From the NCBI RefSeq assembly GCF_002884495.1, contig NZ_KZ614145.1:1812423-1876422 (forward strand): a stretch of DNA of 64,000 bases, given 5' to 3'. The DNA comes from Rummeliibacillus pycnus. Lineage in GTDB: Bacteria; Bacillota; Bacilli; Bacillales_A; Planococcaceae. The translations under genes and the position numbers were made by a program. This document shows, one piece after another, positions 17,342 through 26,701 of the stretch (the first letter of the stretch is position 1; every line of letters begins with the position of its first letter). The notes beneath the pieces were generated by a model that searched no databases, was not told where the DNA came from, and saw only the letters and a program-made list of their open reading frames with translations.

Positions 17342-17417
17342 TCTCCTATCGTATCCATGATCATTTGTAATGAATACACGGAATTTTCTATATCATGAAC
17401 TTTATCACGATAGGAGA
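17342..17417 (-). promoter_or_regulatory. Inverted repeat that can mask the lysA ribosome binding site
   Basis: TCTCCTATCGT and ACGATAGGAGA, perfect 11-base complements 54 bases apart, lie between spoVAF and lysA. On the lysA strand the second copy contains the AGGAGA ribosome binding site. A transcript reading through from spoVAF would carry both arms; one starting inside the loop would carry only the open site. Confidence 0.5.
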
Positions 17418-17436
17418 ACAGATGCAACGGCTCAAC

Positions 17437-19008
17437 TCATGAACGTTTTCGATCCTTAGCTCCAACAATAAATGGTCTTGGTGCATCATTTGTCATTGGA
17501 TATCGTATTAGTACATGTGCGAAAGCATTTGGGAAGAATGGAATAAGTGGCCATAAATACGGCACTTTCATTGGTTTTAACGAAGCCATATACCATACTG
17601 TACCTAAAATACCAATAAAGAAACCATTGACTCCAAAGGCGGCTGTTAGTAACAATAATAAGATTCTGAAAATCTTAACGGATACACTCAGTTCATACGA
17701 TGGGATCGCAAAAGTGAAAATAGCAGAAACCGCTGTATAAAGGACAACCTCCGCAGAAAACAGTCCTACGTTTATGGCAATTTGCCCAATAATGATACCT
17801 GCTATAAGTCCCATTGCCGTCGACAAAGGCGTTGGCGTATGGATAGCTGCTAATCTCAAATATTCTATACCAATATCTGCTACCAGAATTTGTACAAGGA
17901 GAGGGACAGAGGTTTTTTTATTGAGACCTATAAAGTCCATAAATGAAGGGACATATTCGGGATGTTTAACAAGCAGAAACCAAAGTGGTAGTATGAAAAA
18001 GCTAAGAAAAACTCCAAAAAAGCGTAGAAATCTTACGACCGTTCCAATTGCAGGTGCCTGTCTATACTCTTCAGCATGTTGCAAATGATGAAAAAGAGTC
18101 ACTGGCACTAATATAACAGAAGGAGAGGTGTCAACAACAATTGCAATATGTCCTTCTAATATATGCGCTGCCACAATATCAGGTCTTTCACTATATCGTA
18201 CAAATGGTAACGGATGATAGCGTTGTTTGATTAACCATTCTTCTAATGATTTATCTGCCATCGTCAGTCCATCGTGTTCAATTTTCTTTAAGCGTTCCCT
18301 TATATAATTTAAATGCTCTTCATTGACAATTTCTTTCAAATAGACAATTGCTAAATCCATTCGGCTTTTTTCCGTCACTTGATGTAACTCAAAGCGTAAT
18401 GATGTATCACGGATTCTTCTACGAATAAGAGCAGAATTTAAAATAATATTTTCTGTAAAACCATCCCTTGATCCTCGAATAACTTTCTCGTTGTCTGGTT
18501 CCTCAGGATTTCTCCCTGGATAATTTCTTAAATCGGCTGTGATTGCGATACCAGAAGGTGTTATAAAAGCTACTTGTCCACTCATAATAGCAGTTAATAA
18601 TTTATCTTTTGAAGTTTGCAACTCCCAAGAAAAAAACGGAAAGGACTCAAAGAAATAATCTGCCTCAGCTTGGACACTTTCTTTCTTTGATGGTCCCTGT
18701 TCCTCATCTGATTTAGACTCATGTAATTCATCTTTATCTTGTTTTATTTCTAATTTAGCTCTTCCTGACGAAAATTTATCTCTTTCATATACAGATGTCG
18801 GCTGGATTGCTGTTAATAATCGAGTGTAATTTTGACTATCGATTAAACCGTTAATATTTATCGTAAAAACATCCATATTATGAACATGAATATATTTCAT
18901 ATTAATATCGAAGCTTTCACTTTTCCCAAATTGGGAAATCATGAAAGCTTCTGCTGCTTCGTTACTTTGAAAAATTGCTTGTGTTTCACTGTTAGTACTA
19001 TTACTCAT
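17437..19008 (-). CDS. spoVAF: Stage V sporulation protein AF (GerA-family membrane protein)
   Basis: The 523-residue protein has a large soluble N-terminal domain (about 1-310) containing ADYFFESFPFF, RGSRDGFTENI and NSALIRRRI. A C-terminal block of four to five membrane helices follows (about 315-500). This is the GerAA/SpoVAF family. Its place just before lysA identifies it as SpoVAF, which helps amplify spore germination. In B. subtilis it is the last of seven spoVA genes; here it follows sigF directly, overlapping it by 8 bases, and spoVAA to spoVAE are missing. Expression is thus probably tied to the spoIIA operon. Confidence 0.85.
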   Translation of the reverse strand: MSNSTNSETQAIFQSNEAAEAFMISQFGKSESFDINMKYIHVHNMDVFTININGLIDSQNYTRLLTAIQPTSVYERDKFSSGRAKLEIKQDKDELHESKSDEEQGPSKKESVQAEADYFFESFPFFSWELQTSKDKLLTAIMSGQVAFITPSGIAITADLRNYPGRNPEEPDNEKVIRGSRDGFTENIILNSALIRRRIRDTSLRFELHQVTEKSRMDLAIVYLKEIVNEEHLNYIRERLKKIEHDGLTMADKSLEEWLIKQRYHPLPFVRYSERPDIVAAHILEGHIAIVVDTSPSVILVPVTLFHHLQHAEEYRQAPAIGTVVRFLRFFGVFLSFFILPLWFLLVKHPEYVPSFMDFIGLNKKTSVPLLVQILVADIGIEYLRLAAIHTPTPLSTAMGLIAGIIIGQIAINVGLFSAEVVLYTAVSAIFTFAIPSYELSVSVKIFRILLLLLTAAFGVNGFFIGILGTVWYMASLKPMKVPYLWPLIPFFPNAFAHVLIRYPMTNDAPRPFIVGAKDRKRS

Positions 19009-19792
19009 GATCTGCCACCTTTATCAATTGTTCATATTGCTGATCTGTAAGCCAAATTTTCAGTTGTGCTAAAATTCGCTTTTCTAGACGTGAGACTTGA
19101 ACTTGTGAAATACCTAATCTTTCAGCAATATCACTTTGCGTACAGTCGAGATAATAGCGTAAATAAATGACAGACTGTTCACGTTTACCTAGTCTTTCGA
19201 GCATATCTTTTAACGGAATATGTTCAAATGGCTTTTCTGATCGCTCATCTTTCATTTGATCCATTAAACTTATTGGATCACCATCACTTTCAAAAATTTG
19301 CTCATGAAGCGATGCGGGATCACGCAAAGCATCACTAGCCATAGTAATATCATCAATTGGCACATCAAGTATTGTTGCCAATTCTTGAATTGTTGGGGGT
19401 CTCTCATTATCTTTTAGAAAATCGTCTGTAGCATGACGGATTTTATAATTCAACTCTCGTATTGAACGACTAACTTTAACCATCCCATCATCACGAAGAA
19501 ACCTTTGAATTTCACCAATAATCATTGGTACAGCATATGTTGAAAATTTCACTGGATAAGATAAATCAAATTTATCAACAGATTTCATCAGTCCAATACA
19601 TCCTATTTGAAAAAGATCTTCTAAATCGGCACCCCTTGAAGTAAAACGCTGAACAATTGACCATACAAGTCTGGTATTTCCCTCTACCATTTCTTTTCTC
19701 GCCGCTTCATCCCCTGCCTGCGCTAATTCAATAAGTTCTCTCATTCTTTCCTGTGTCAGTAATTCTTTTGACGCTTGCGGGTTTGATGTCAT
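19001..19792 (-). CDS. sigF: Forespore RNA polymerase sigma factor F
   Basis: The 263-residue sigma-70-type factor has region 2 LVWSIVQRFTSRGADLEDLFQIGCIGL and TYAVPMIIGEIQRF, region 3 near VKVSRSIRELNYKIR, and region 4 helix-turn-helix CTQSDIAERLGISQVQVSRLEKRIL. It directs early forespore transcription and is held by SpoIIAB until SpoIIAA frees it. A GTG at 19801 overlaps the spoIIAB stop, but AAGGTGAG is spaced for the ATG at 19792, so that start is chosen; the GTG remains possible. The gene is followed without a gap by spoVAF. Confidence 0.95.
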   Translation of the reverse strand: MTSNPQASKELLTQERMRELIELAQAGDEAARKEMVEGNTRLVWSIVQRFTSRGADLEDLFQIGCIGLMKSVDKFDLSYPVKFSTYAVPMIIGEIQRFLRDDGMVKVSRSIRELNYKIRHATDDFLKDNERPPTIQELATILDVPIDDITMASDALRDPASLHEQIFESDGDPISLMDQMKDERSEKPFEHIPLKDMLERLGKREQSVIYLRYYLDCTQSDIAERLGISQVQVSRLEKRILAQLKIWLTDQQYEQLIKVADHE

Positions 19793-19797
19793 TGTTC

Positions 19798-20244
19798 TCA
19801 CCTTACATAAAGCGGCTCTTGTACTGGTTGAAATTGTTTCTTAAAGGTGACGGCCGTTCCTTTCCCTGGTTCTGATTGCACAGCTAGTTGATCCGTGAAA
19901 CTTTCCATTATTGTAAAACCCATACCTGATCTTTCTAGCATTGGTTTTGTCGTATATAGTGGTTCCATAGCTTGTTTTACATTTTCAATACCAACGCCTT
20001 GATCTAAAATTGTAATCGTTACTTCTCTTCCTTGGCGTGAAGCCTGCACTGTAACAATACCATTTGGATTTTCATCATATCCATGAATAATTGAATTTGT
20101 TACAGCCTCAGAGACAACTGTTTTAATTTCTGATAATTCTTCTATTGTCGGATCTAAAACAGCTAGAAAACTTGTTATTGCAATTCTAGCAAGTGCTTCA
20201 TTATCACTAATTGCTAAGAATGATAGTGTCATTTCATTATCCAT
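19798..20244 (-). CDS. spoIIAB: Anti-sigma F factor and serine kinase SpoIIAB
   Basis: The 148-residue GHKL-fold kinase binds and inhibits sigma F and phosphorylates SpoIIAA. The N box TVVSEAVTNSIIHGY, the G1 box ILDQGVGI and the glycine-rich SGMGFTIM are all present. It overlaps the end of spoIIAA by 8 bases with GGGGGATTC as its ribosome binding site. The operon order is the standard one. Confidence 0.96.
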   Translation of the reverse strand: MDNEMTLSFLAISDNEALARIAITSFLAVLDPTIEELSEIKTVVSEAVTNSIIHGYDENPNGIVTVQASRQGREVTITILDQGVGIENVKQAMEPLYTTKPMLERSGMGFTIMESFTDQLAVQSEPGKGTAVTFKKQFQPVQEPLYVR

Positions 20245-20590
20245 GAAGAATCCCCCCTAAACTTTGGATGGCTTCTTGCTCTGATTCATGCCAGATATAT
20301 TTTCCTAATCCTGAAAACTGAAAAATTTTCTCCATAGTTGAAGAAGGTTTGATGATTAAAGTACGACCATTCTGTACTTGTAGGTCTCTCATCCTACCTA
20401 AGATTAACCCTACTCCTGCACTATCCATAAACTGTAACCCCTCTAGATTCCAAATAATATCTTGTACATATCCACTGTAAATAGCTTGCGAAATATCTTC
20501 TCGGATATGGCGAGCTGCATGATGATCTAGTTCTCCTTTTAATCTGATAATCGCAATTTTTTCTGAAGTAATTTCAATATGGTGCTGCAT
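20237..20590 (-). CDS. spoIIAA: Anti-anti-sigma F factor SpoIIAA
   Basis: The 117-residue STAS-domain protein has the phosphorylatable serine in the loop LQFMDSAGVGLILGR, the target of SpoIIAB kinase and SpoIIE phosphatase. Dephosphorylated SpoIIAA releases sigma F in the forespore. AGGAGG lies upstream of the ATG. It is the first gene of the unit; the dacF gene that precedes it in B. subtilis is absent. Confidence 0.95.
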   Translation of the reverse strand: MQHHIEITSEKIAIIRLKGELDHHAARHIREDISQAIYSGYVQDIIWNLEGLQFMDSAGVGLILGRMRDLQVQNGRTLIIKPSSTMEKIFQFSGLGKYIWHESEQEAIQSLGGILHG

Positions 20591-20614
20591 TTACATACCT
20601 CCTTTTCAAAAACT

Positions 20615-20640
20615 ATTCTACCTAAGAATAGAAGAATCCT
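20615..20640 (-). promoter_or_regulatory. Possible sigma-H promoter of the spoIIA operon
   Basis: On the minus strand AGGATT and GAAT are separated by 16 bases, 25 bases ahead of spoIIAA. The parts resemble sigma-H boxes (AGGAWWT and RGAAT), but the spacing is a little long. The spoIIA operon of B. subtilis is transcribed by sigma H. Confidence 0.3.
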
Positions 20641-21131
20641 ATGCCCTGACAATTTAACAATCAAAACGCTAAAGATAGAAAAAATACGACAGCTACCATC
20701 CGTTAGTATGTATTTAAATCATGATTTTTAATCATGGAAAAACATTTCAATCAAAAAATATTCTAATGTTTTTCGATGATCAGATTGGTTATCAATTGCA
20801 CTTTCCTACGAAAGGAAAATCATTTAGAATTCGCGTGTATTTATGGGTGATTTACTTGCGTTTTCGTATAATCTACTTACGATTTTCTGAATGAACCTCT
20901 TCTATATTTTCAGTCCCTAAATTCTGCCCAGTAGAGAAGCGGATATCTAAAAAGGGTAAAGAACTTTGTCAGATATCCTCATCTTTTGGATTCAAAAAAT
21001 TCTTCAATAAACTGTTTGAATAGAGTTCAAGGAAAAAGTTAGCTCCCTCCGTACTACCAAATAGAATAAACACGGTAAAAAATTTTTAAAAATTACACTT
21101 GTCAAGACCATGGTTTATCTTAAAAAAATAG
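20641..21131. other. Gene-free region upstream of spoIIAA
   Basis: No frame with a ribosome binding site is seen. It holds two copies of an ACTTRCG phrase 21 bases apart (20854 and 20875), and an inverted repeat GGATATCT/AGATATCC (20941-20948 and 20971-20978). No dacF remnant could be read in any minus-strand frame. Confidence 0.5.
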
Positions 21132-21171
21132 AAAAAGGTATCGAGAGGAAGTTGTTCTCTCGATACCTTTT
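21132..21171 (-). terminator. Terminator of the deoB-pdp operon
   Basis: AAAAGGTATCGAGAG and CTCTCGATACCTTTT form a perfect 15-pair stem with a ten-base loop, 61 bases after the pdp stop. A/T runs on both sides make it bidirectional. Confidence 0.85.
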
Positions 21172-21232
21172 GTCGATACTTAATACTCTATCAAATTGTT
21201 CTTGGGCAATGTGTTGTTCACACTGCTATCAT

Positions 21233-22537
21233 CTATTCTGTAATGATAGCTTCAATCAATTTAGGTGCATTTACCTTTTCGGTAGAAACCTCAATATTTG
21301 CGTAAATTTTATCCATTACTTCTTTTACATCTTCACGATTTGAATAAATGGTAACGAGTGATTCACCAGCTTGTACAGCTTCTCCTACTTTTTTGCGAAG
21401 AACTAATCCAACCGCTAGATCAATTTCAGATTCTTTTGTTGCTCGTCCTGCGCCTAATAACATTGCGGCAGTACCAATTTCATCTGCAACAATATGACTA
21501 ACAAAGCCTGGTTCTTTTGCAGGTACTTCAAATGTATATTTGGCTTGTGGAAGTAATGATAGGTCATCCACTACCGCAGGGTTACCCCCTTGACCTTTGA
21601 TGAACTTTTTAAATACTTCTAAAGCAGCACCATTTGCAATGACTTCTTCTAGCTCTTTACGAGCTTCTTCGATTGTTTTTGCATGACCACCAAGTACAAC
21701 CATTTGTGAACCTAATGTTAGACAAAGTTCTGTTAAGTCTTTTGGTCCTTTTCCACTTAATGTTTCGATTGCTTCTTTTACTTCTAATGCATTTCCGATT
21801 GCGTAACCTAGAGGTTGGTTCATATCAGAAATAATTGCCATTGTGTTTCGTCCGACATTTTTACCAATTTGAACCATAGCATGAGCAAGTTTTTTTGAAT
21901 CTTCCACTGTTTTCATAAATGCGCCGTCACCTGTTTTAACATCTAAAACGATGGCATCTGCACCAGCAGCAATTTTTTTACTCATAATAGAACTTGCAAT
22001 CAAAGGTATACTTGGTACTGTACCTGTTACATCACGTAATGCGTATAATTTTTTATCAGCAGGTGTTAAGTTACCACTTTGACCGATAACAGCTAATTTT
22101 ATGTCATTTACTTGTTTAGTAAATTGATCAGTAGTAAGTTCTACATGGAAACCTTCAATAGACTCTAATTTATCGATTGTCCCACCTGTGTGACCTAATC
22201 CGCGACCACTCATCTTTGCAACAGGAACACCTACTGCAGCAACTAGAGGCCCTAGTACAAGCGTTGTTGTATCACCTACACCACCTGTTGAATGCTTATC
22301 TACCTTTACACCCTCTATTCCTGACAGATCAATTTGATCACCTGATTGTACCATTGCCATTGTAAGATCAGCACGTTCACGATCCGTCATATCTTGGAAA
22401 TAAATAGCCATTGCCAGACTACTTGCTTGATAATCAGGAATTGAACCATTTGTATAACCTTCTACAAAAAAGTGAATTTCTTCACTCGTTAATTCATATC
22501 CATCACGCTTTTTCTCAATAATATCAACCATTCTCAT
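21233..22537 (-). CDS. pdp: Pyrimidine-nucleoside phosphorylase
   Basis: The 434-residue enzyme splits uridine, thymidine and deoxyuridine with phosphate to base and (deoxy)ribose 1-phosphate. The family signature [18 protein letters not shown], the phosphate site KHSTGGVGD and the conserved [21 protein letters not shown] are intact. The frame opens at a GTG (22552), but GAGGG precedes the ATG at 22537, where the protein aligns with B. subtilis Pdp (MRMVDII). It follows deoB, whose product handles the sugar phosphate. It occupies the place of pupG in B. subtilis. Confidence 0.95.
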   Translation of the reverse strand: MRMVDIIEKKRDGYELTSEEIHFFVEGYTNGSIPDYQASSLAMAIYFQDMTDRERADLTMAMVQSGDQIDLSGIEGVKVDKHSTGGVGDTTTLVLGPLVAAVGVPVAKMSGRGLGHTGGTIDKLESIEGFHVELTTDQFTKQVNDIKLAVIGQSGNLTPADKKLYALRDVTGTVPSIPLIASSIMSKKIAAGADAIVLDVKTGDGAFMKTVEDSKKLAHAMVQIGKNVGRNTMAIISDMNQPLGYAIGNALEVKEAIETLSGKGPKDLTELCLTLGSQMVVLGGHAKTIEEARKELEEVIANGAALEVFKKFIKGQGGNPAVVDDLSLLPQAKYTFEVPAKEPGFVSHIVADEIGTAAMLLGAGRATKESEIDLAVGLVLRKKVGEAVQAGESLVTIYSNREDVKEVMDKIYANIEVSTEKVNAPKLIEAIITE

Positions 22538-22552
22538 GGTATCATCCCTCAC

Positions 22553-23755
22553 TTATTTTAAAAGTTGCAAAAAGCTTTTACCGTATTCAGGCAATTCAAC
22601 CCCAAAATTTTCAGCAACTGTTGCACCAAGTGATGCAAATGTGTTCATTTTTGGAAGTGCTTTTCCTTCTTTAAATCGTGGTGAAAACGCAATCAATGGA
22701 ACGAACTCACGAGTGTGATCAGTTCCTGGGAATGTTGGATCATTACCATGGTCGGCTGTGATCATTAGTAAATCATCTTCATCCATTAATTCTAAGACCT
22801 CAGGAAGACGTTGATCAAATTCTTCAAGGGCTTCACCATAACCTATTGGGTTACGACGGTGACCATATTTTGCATCAAAATCTACAAGGTTTAAGAAGGA
22901 TAGACCATGAAAATCTTTTTTCACAACTTTTACTAGTTGATCCATGCCATCAGTATTGTCTTTTGTTCGAATTGCTTCCGTTACACCTTCACCATTATAA
23001 ATATCAGAAATTTTCCCTAATGCAATAACATCTAATCCAGCATCTTTTAACTCATTCATTACTGTACGACCAAATGGTTTTAACGCATAATCATGACGGT
23101 TAGAGGTACGAGTAAAGTTCCCAGGTTCCCCTACAAATGGACGTGCAATTACACGTCCTACTAGGTATTCGGGTTTTAAAGTAATTTCACGTGCAATTTC
23201 ACAGATTTTATATAATTCTTCAAGAGGTATAACATCCTCATGTGCTGCGATTTGTAGTACAGGGTCAGCAGATGTATAAACAATAATCGCCCCTGTTGCC
23301 ATGTGTTCTTTACCAAAGTCTTCGATAACTTGTGTACCTGATGCTGGCTTGTTACATAGTACTTTACGTCCCGTACGTTCTTCTAGTTCATCAATTAATG
23401 ATTGTGGGAAACCATTGGGATAGACTTTAAAAGGTTTGTTTATATTAAGGCCCATAATTTCCCAGTGACCTGTCATTGTATCTTTACCTACTGAAGCCTC
23501 TTGCATATAACCATAATGTGCTTCTGGTCTTTCAACGGATTTCATACCTTTAAGATCTTCAAGTCCAATTAAGCCTCGAATATTTGTGTAGCCAAGACGT
23601 TGCATATTTGGCATTGATAGCCCTTTCATTTCATGAGCAATATGTCCAAGTGTGTCAGCACCAACATCATTAAATTTAGCCGCATCTGGAGCTTCGCCAA
23701 TACCAACTGAGTCCATAACGATTACGTGAATACGTTTAAACGGTTTTATGTTCAT
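22553..23755 (-). CDS. deoB: Phosphopentomutase
   Basis: The 400-residue metalloenzyme of the alkaline phosphatase superfamily interconverts (deoxy)ribose 1- and 5-phosphates. Metal ligands are visible in [34 protein letters not shown] and [17 protein letters not shown] is spaced for the ATG at 23755 rather than an upstream one at 23776. It forms an operon with pdp (stop at 22553, pdp start at 22537). Confidence 0.96.
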   Translation of the reverse strand: MNIKPFKRIHVIVMDSVGIGEAPDAAKFNDVGADTLGHIAHEMKGLSMPNMQRLGYTNIRGLIGLEDLKGMKSVERPEAHYGYMQEASVGKDTMTGHWEIMGLNINKPFKVYPNGFPQSLIDELEERTGRKVLCNKPASGTQVIEDFGKEHMATGAIIVYTSADPVLQIAAHEDVIPLEELYKICEIAREITLKPEYLVGRVIARPFVGEPGNFTRTSNRHDYALKPFGRTVMNELKDAGLDVIALGKISDIYNGEGVTEAIRTKDNTDGMDQLVKVVKKDFHGLSFLNLVDFDAKYGHRRNPIGYGEALEEFDQRLPEVLELMDEDDLLMITADHGNDPTFPGTDHTREFVPLIAFSPRFKEGKALPKMNTFASLGATVAENFGVELPEYGKSFLQLLK

Positions 23756-23835
23756 CAAAATATCCTCCTTGTTCATACATTCATTCTATCAAATTTCGAA
23801 AAAAAATAAAGGTCAGACATCTGACAAAAGAAAAA

Positions 23836-24741
23836 TTATGCTCTAGGGTGAAATTGTTTGTAAACTTCAGATAATCTTGTCTTACTAATATGCGTATAAA
23901 TTTGTGTTGTCGCAATATCTGCGTGACCTAGCATTTCTTGTACAGCTCTCAAATCGGCTCCATTCTCAATTAGATGTGTTGCAAAAGAGTGTCTTAAAAT
24001 ATGTGGTGTTAATTCTTTATCAATGCCGGCTTTTTCAGCATACCCCTTCATTAATTTCCAACAACCTTGTCTAGTTAATCTTTTCCCTCTTTGATTAATA
24101 AATAACGCTTCTGTTCGTAATTTTACATTTTCTAATTGGAAACGAGCCTTATTTAAGTAGTTAGTGCAAGCTTCAATGGCAGAATTCCCCAAAGGGATAA
24201 TACGTTCTTTTCCACCTTTACCAAATACCCTTACAAACCCCATCGTTAAATGTATGTCATCTAAATTAAGTTCAATACACTCGCTCACACGCATCCCAGT
24301 TGCATACAGTAATTCCAACATGGCACGATCACGAACCCCCTGTGGTTTAGCAACATTTGGTGCGGCAATTAAACGATCGATTTCTTCTATTGATAATACT
24401 TTTGGTAATTTTTGTTCAATTTTCGGCATTTCAATATGAACGGTTGGATCATGGTCGCATCTCTTTTCTCTCAGTAAGAATTGATGAAAAGAGCGAATAG
24501 ATGAGATATGTCTGGAGACAGTACGAGCAGATATCCCCTTGTTTCTCAATGATTGTAAATACTGCATTATATGAAAGCGATCTATATTATCGAAGGTTTC
24601 TAGCTGCTGCGTTTCGAAGATATTTTTGGAATAATCTTTAATATCACGATTATATGATTGTAATGTGTTTTCTGATAATTGGCGCTCGACTCGAAGAAAA
24701 TGTATGTAATCTGCTATCGCATCTTGTATTTCCTGTTTCAC
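23836..24741 (-). CDS. xerD: Site-specific tyrosine recombinase XerD (RipX)
   Basis: The 301-residue recombinase resolves chromosome dimers at dif with XerC. It has an N-terminal SAM-like domain (1-95) and a catalytic domain with Arg in YATGMRVSE, Lys in [19 protein letters not shown], the second His in [14 protein letters not shown] and the nucleophile Tyr in that same stretch. It starts at a GTG with GGGAGGGG upstream. Position between fur and deoB is as in B. subtilis, so it is the housekeeping enzyme and not a phage integrase. Confidence 0.95.
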   Translation of the reverse strand: MKQEIQDAIADYIHFLRVERQLSENTLQSYNRDIKDYSKNIFETQQLETFDNIDRFHIMQYLQSLRNKGISARTVSRHISSIRSFHQFLLREKRCDHDPTVHIEMPKIEQKLPKVLSIEEIDRLIAAPNVAKPQGVRDRAMLELLYATGMRVSECIELNLDDIHLTMGFVRVFGKGGKERIIPLGNSAIEACTNYLNKARFQLENVKLRTEALFINQRGKRLTRQGCWKLMKGYAEKAGIDKELTPHILRHSFATHLIENGADLRAVQEMLGHADIATTQIYTHISKTRLSEVYKQFHPRA

Positions 24742-24878
24742 AGCTAAACCCCTCCCAAGTTAAAAGTAATCTTGCTTTAACAATTGAATAAACATTTTTC
24801 AATTGAAAGCTTTAAAAATGGCTTTCGATTCGAAGATTTGCAACAAAAGTCTGCACAAGGCTTCTTCGTTCTTCAAAT

Positions 24879-24907
24879 AAAAAAGGACAGCACCACCGCC
24901 ATCCTTT
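24879..24907 (-). terminator. Probable terminator of fur
   Basis: AAAGGA and TCCTTT pair around a GC-rich loop, followed by TTTTTT on the minus strand, 17 bases after the fur stop. The stem is short. Confidence 0.5.
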
Positions 24908-24923
24908 ACTAATTCGCTATAAA

Positions 24924-25403
24924 CTATTGATCGTTAGTATGTTTGTTTTTTTCTTCCTCGGCATGCTTTTCGTTACAACGCCAGCAAATACCATGGAATG
25001 TCAAACGGTGATCTTTAATCTGGAAATTCCATCTTCTTTCAACCACCGCTTCCACGTCTTCGAGTAAATCTTCTTGAATTTCATCGACGGCGCCACATTC
25101 GATACATACGAGGTGATGATGAAAGTGAGCTGCTCCTTCTTGTCGTAAATCATAACGAGACACTCCATCGCCAAAATTAATCTTGTCGACAATTTTCAGT
25201 TCTGTTAGTAACTCTAATGTACGATATACAGTCGCTAGACCGATTTCTGGTGCTTTTTCCTTCACTAAAAGGTAAACATCTTCAGCACTTAAATGATCTT
25301 CCTCATTTTCTAAAAGTACTCTAACCGTCGCTTCTCGTTGTGGCGTCAGTTTATAGCTAGCACCATGTAATTGTTTTTTAATTCGATCAATACGGCTCTC
25401 CAT
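24924..25403 (-). CDS. fur: Ferric uptake regulator Fur
   Basis: The 159-residue metalloregulator has an N-terminal winged helix (LTPQREATVRVLLENEEDHLSAEDVY), the metal-binding HFHHHLVCIECGAVDE and a second Cys pair, ICWRCNEKH, for structural zinc. With Fe(II) it represses iron uptake genes. Of Fur, Zur and PerR, Fur fits best because of synteny with xerD and the Fur box upstream. GGGGGG lies ahead of the ATG. Confidence 0.93.
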   Translation of the reverse strand: MESRIDRIKKQLHGASYKLTPQREATVRVLLENEEDHLSAEDVYLLVKEKAPEIGLATVYRTLELLTELKIVDKINFGDGVSRYDLRQEGAAHFHHHLVCIECGAVDEIQEDLLEDVEAVVERRWNFQIKDHRLTFHGICWRCNEKHAEEEKNKHTNDQ

Positions 25404-25427
25404 ACGACGCCCCCCTAAACTTCTACC

Positions 25428-25457
25428 ATTATACCAAATGTTTAAATCTCATTACAA
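25428..25457 (-). promoter_or_regulatory. Promoter of fur
   Basis: TTGTAA, an 18-base spacer and TATAAT sit 25-54 bases upstream of the fur start codon. Confidence 0.65.
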
Positions 25458-25492
25458 GATTAAGCGACTAATTCTTTGTAATGATTATTTAC

Positions 25493-25507
25493 TGATAATA
25501 ATTATCA
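25493..25507. promoter_or_regulatory. Perfect 7-1-7 Fur box
   Basis: TGATAATAATTATCA is an exact match to the minimal Fur operator TGATAATnATTATCA. It lies 36 bases upstream of the fur -35 box and 16 bases past the stop of the membrane gene, so it suggests iron-linked autoregulation, or control by a related factor such as PerR. Confidence 0.8.
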
Positions 25508-25522
25508 ATAAATAATTAGAAA

Positions 25523-26032
25523 CTAAAACATGAAATGAATGATAAGAAGTTCAATGAAAAAGATAATTAAAGTCATTATACTAATAACAACAATTCTCTT
25601 CCAATGTATACCCTTTTTTCGACTATTATAAAATGGTTTTGGTACGAGGACAATAGAAAATAATAATAACAAACATGTGTACATGAACTGCACAGGGAAC
25701 CACCAAAGTGCATAGTTCCAAAAAGCATTTTGTGTAGCAATTAAATACGCTGAACAGAAACCGAAGAATGCACTTTTACTTACAACAACTAGTCTTGTAA
25801 CATGTCTAAACCATTGATGCGTAGCAAGTAACACTAAAAAGAGATAAGGCATGATGATCGGCCATAATGATTGCCACAATTTTGGCTTTCCTTCTAATTG
25901 TAATCGAGGGTCCATAATGGAAATTAACCATTCACTTTGAGCGGGTGTTGACATTTTGAATGCGATAATACCTCCGATAAAGCCAATTGAAATGATTAGA
26001 AAAAAATAAGTTATTTGCAATGAGCGATTCAC
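25523..26032 (-). CDS. Polytopic membrane protein at the spoIIM position
   Basis: The 169-residue protein has about five hydrophobic helices (near residues 7-25, 57-70, 88-105, 112-130 and 145-165). In B. subtilis the gene just upstream of fur is spoIIM, an engulfment-machine membrane protein. The length is shorter than SpoIIM (about 214 residues), and I see only loose resemblance in the SAFFGFCSAYLI segment. The start is GTG behind AGGTGACC. Treat SpoIIM as a hypothesis from synteny; otherwise it is an unassigned membrane protein. Confidence 0.6.
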   Translation of the reverse strand: MNRSLQITYFFLIISIGFIGGIIAFKMSTPAQSEWLISIMDPRLQLEGKPKLWQSLWPIIMPYLFLVLLATHQWFRHVTRLVVVSKSAFFGFCSAYLIATQNAFWNYALWWFPVQFMYTCLLLLFSIVLVPKPFYNSRKKGIHWKRIVVISIMTLIIFFIELLIIHFMF

Positions 26033-26086
26033 TAGGTCACCTACTTTCTATTAGTACAACCTATGCTGATCACTCTTAAAAATACC

Positions 26087-26632
26087 TTATTTTAATAGAT
26101 TATTTTTCGCCCACATAATTGCCAAAATTGTTTTAGCGTCAAAAATACGTTGTTCTTTCACTAATTGTTCCGCTTCTTCTATAGAAACTTCTAATAATTC
26201 GACAAATTCATCTTCATCTAAACTTGCTGGTTGTTCGATTTTAAATAAATTTTTTGCAACAAACAAGTGAATTACTTCATCCGCAAAACCTGGAGATGTA
26301 GCAAAAGATTGAATAAGCTCCAGATCCATTGCTCCATAACCAGTTTCTTCTTCTAATTCTCGAATAGCCGTTAGTTCTGGCTTTTCACCAAGTTCTAATT
26401 TTCCAGCAGGTATTTCTATAATGCTCCGTTCAAGCGGCTTACGGAATTGTTCTACCATGATAATTTTCCCTTCGCTTGTAATAGGGATAATAGCTACTGC
26501 ACCAGGATGTTTCACTAATTCTCTTGTTGCAGTTTTACCATTTGGTAATGTAACTTGATCCACTTGTACCTTGATTACTCTACCTTCAAAGATATTCTTT
26601 GTAGATAGTGTCTTTTCTTCAAATTTTTTCAT
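26087..26632 (-). CDS. nudF: ADP-ribose pyrophosphatase (Nudix)
   Basis: The 181-residue Nudix hydrolase has the complete box G-x5-E-x7-REL-x-EE-x-G within GKLELGEKPELTAIRELEEE followed by TGY (about residues 77-99). It is expected to cut ADP-ribose to AMP and ribose 5-phosphate. B. subtilis NudF (YqkG) sits beside yqkF/E/D, as here. It diverges from the aldo/keto reductase. Confidence 0.92.
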   Translation of the reverse strand: MKKFEEKTLSTKNIFEGRVIKVQVDQVTLPNGKTATRELVKHPGAVAIIPITSEGKIIMVEQFRKPLERSIIEIPAGKLELGEKPELTAIRELEEETGYGAMDLELIQSFATSPGFADEVIHLFVAKNLFKIEQPASLDEDEFVELLEVSIEEAEQLVKEQRIFDAKTILAIMWAKNNLLK

Positions 26633-26701
26633 CTAAAAACCCTCGCTATTGTTCTTTTACTTAAAATCATTGTACCATTATCTTTAGAGGAGGGATATAT
26701 A

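Noticed and set aside
17336-17436. Lysine riboswitch or T-box ahead of lysA
   Set aside because: The leader is only about 100 bases and has none of the conserved blocks; only the simple inverted repeat is seen.
20969-21085. Minus-strand frame reading FGSTEGANFFLELYSNS and ending KDEDI
   Set aside because: It looks protein-like, but there is no start codon with a ribosome binding site. It could be a gene remnant, but evidence is too thin to annotate.
23836-24741. Tyrosine recombinase as a phage integrase
   Set aside because: Position between fur and deoB and full XerD features make it the housekeeping dimer-resolution enzyme.
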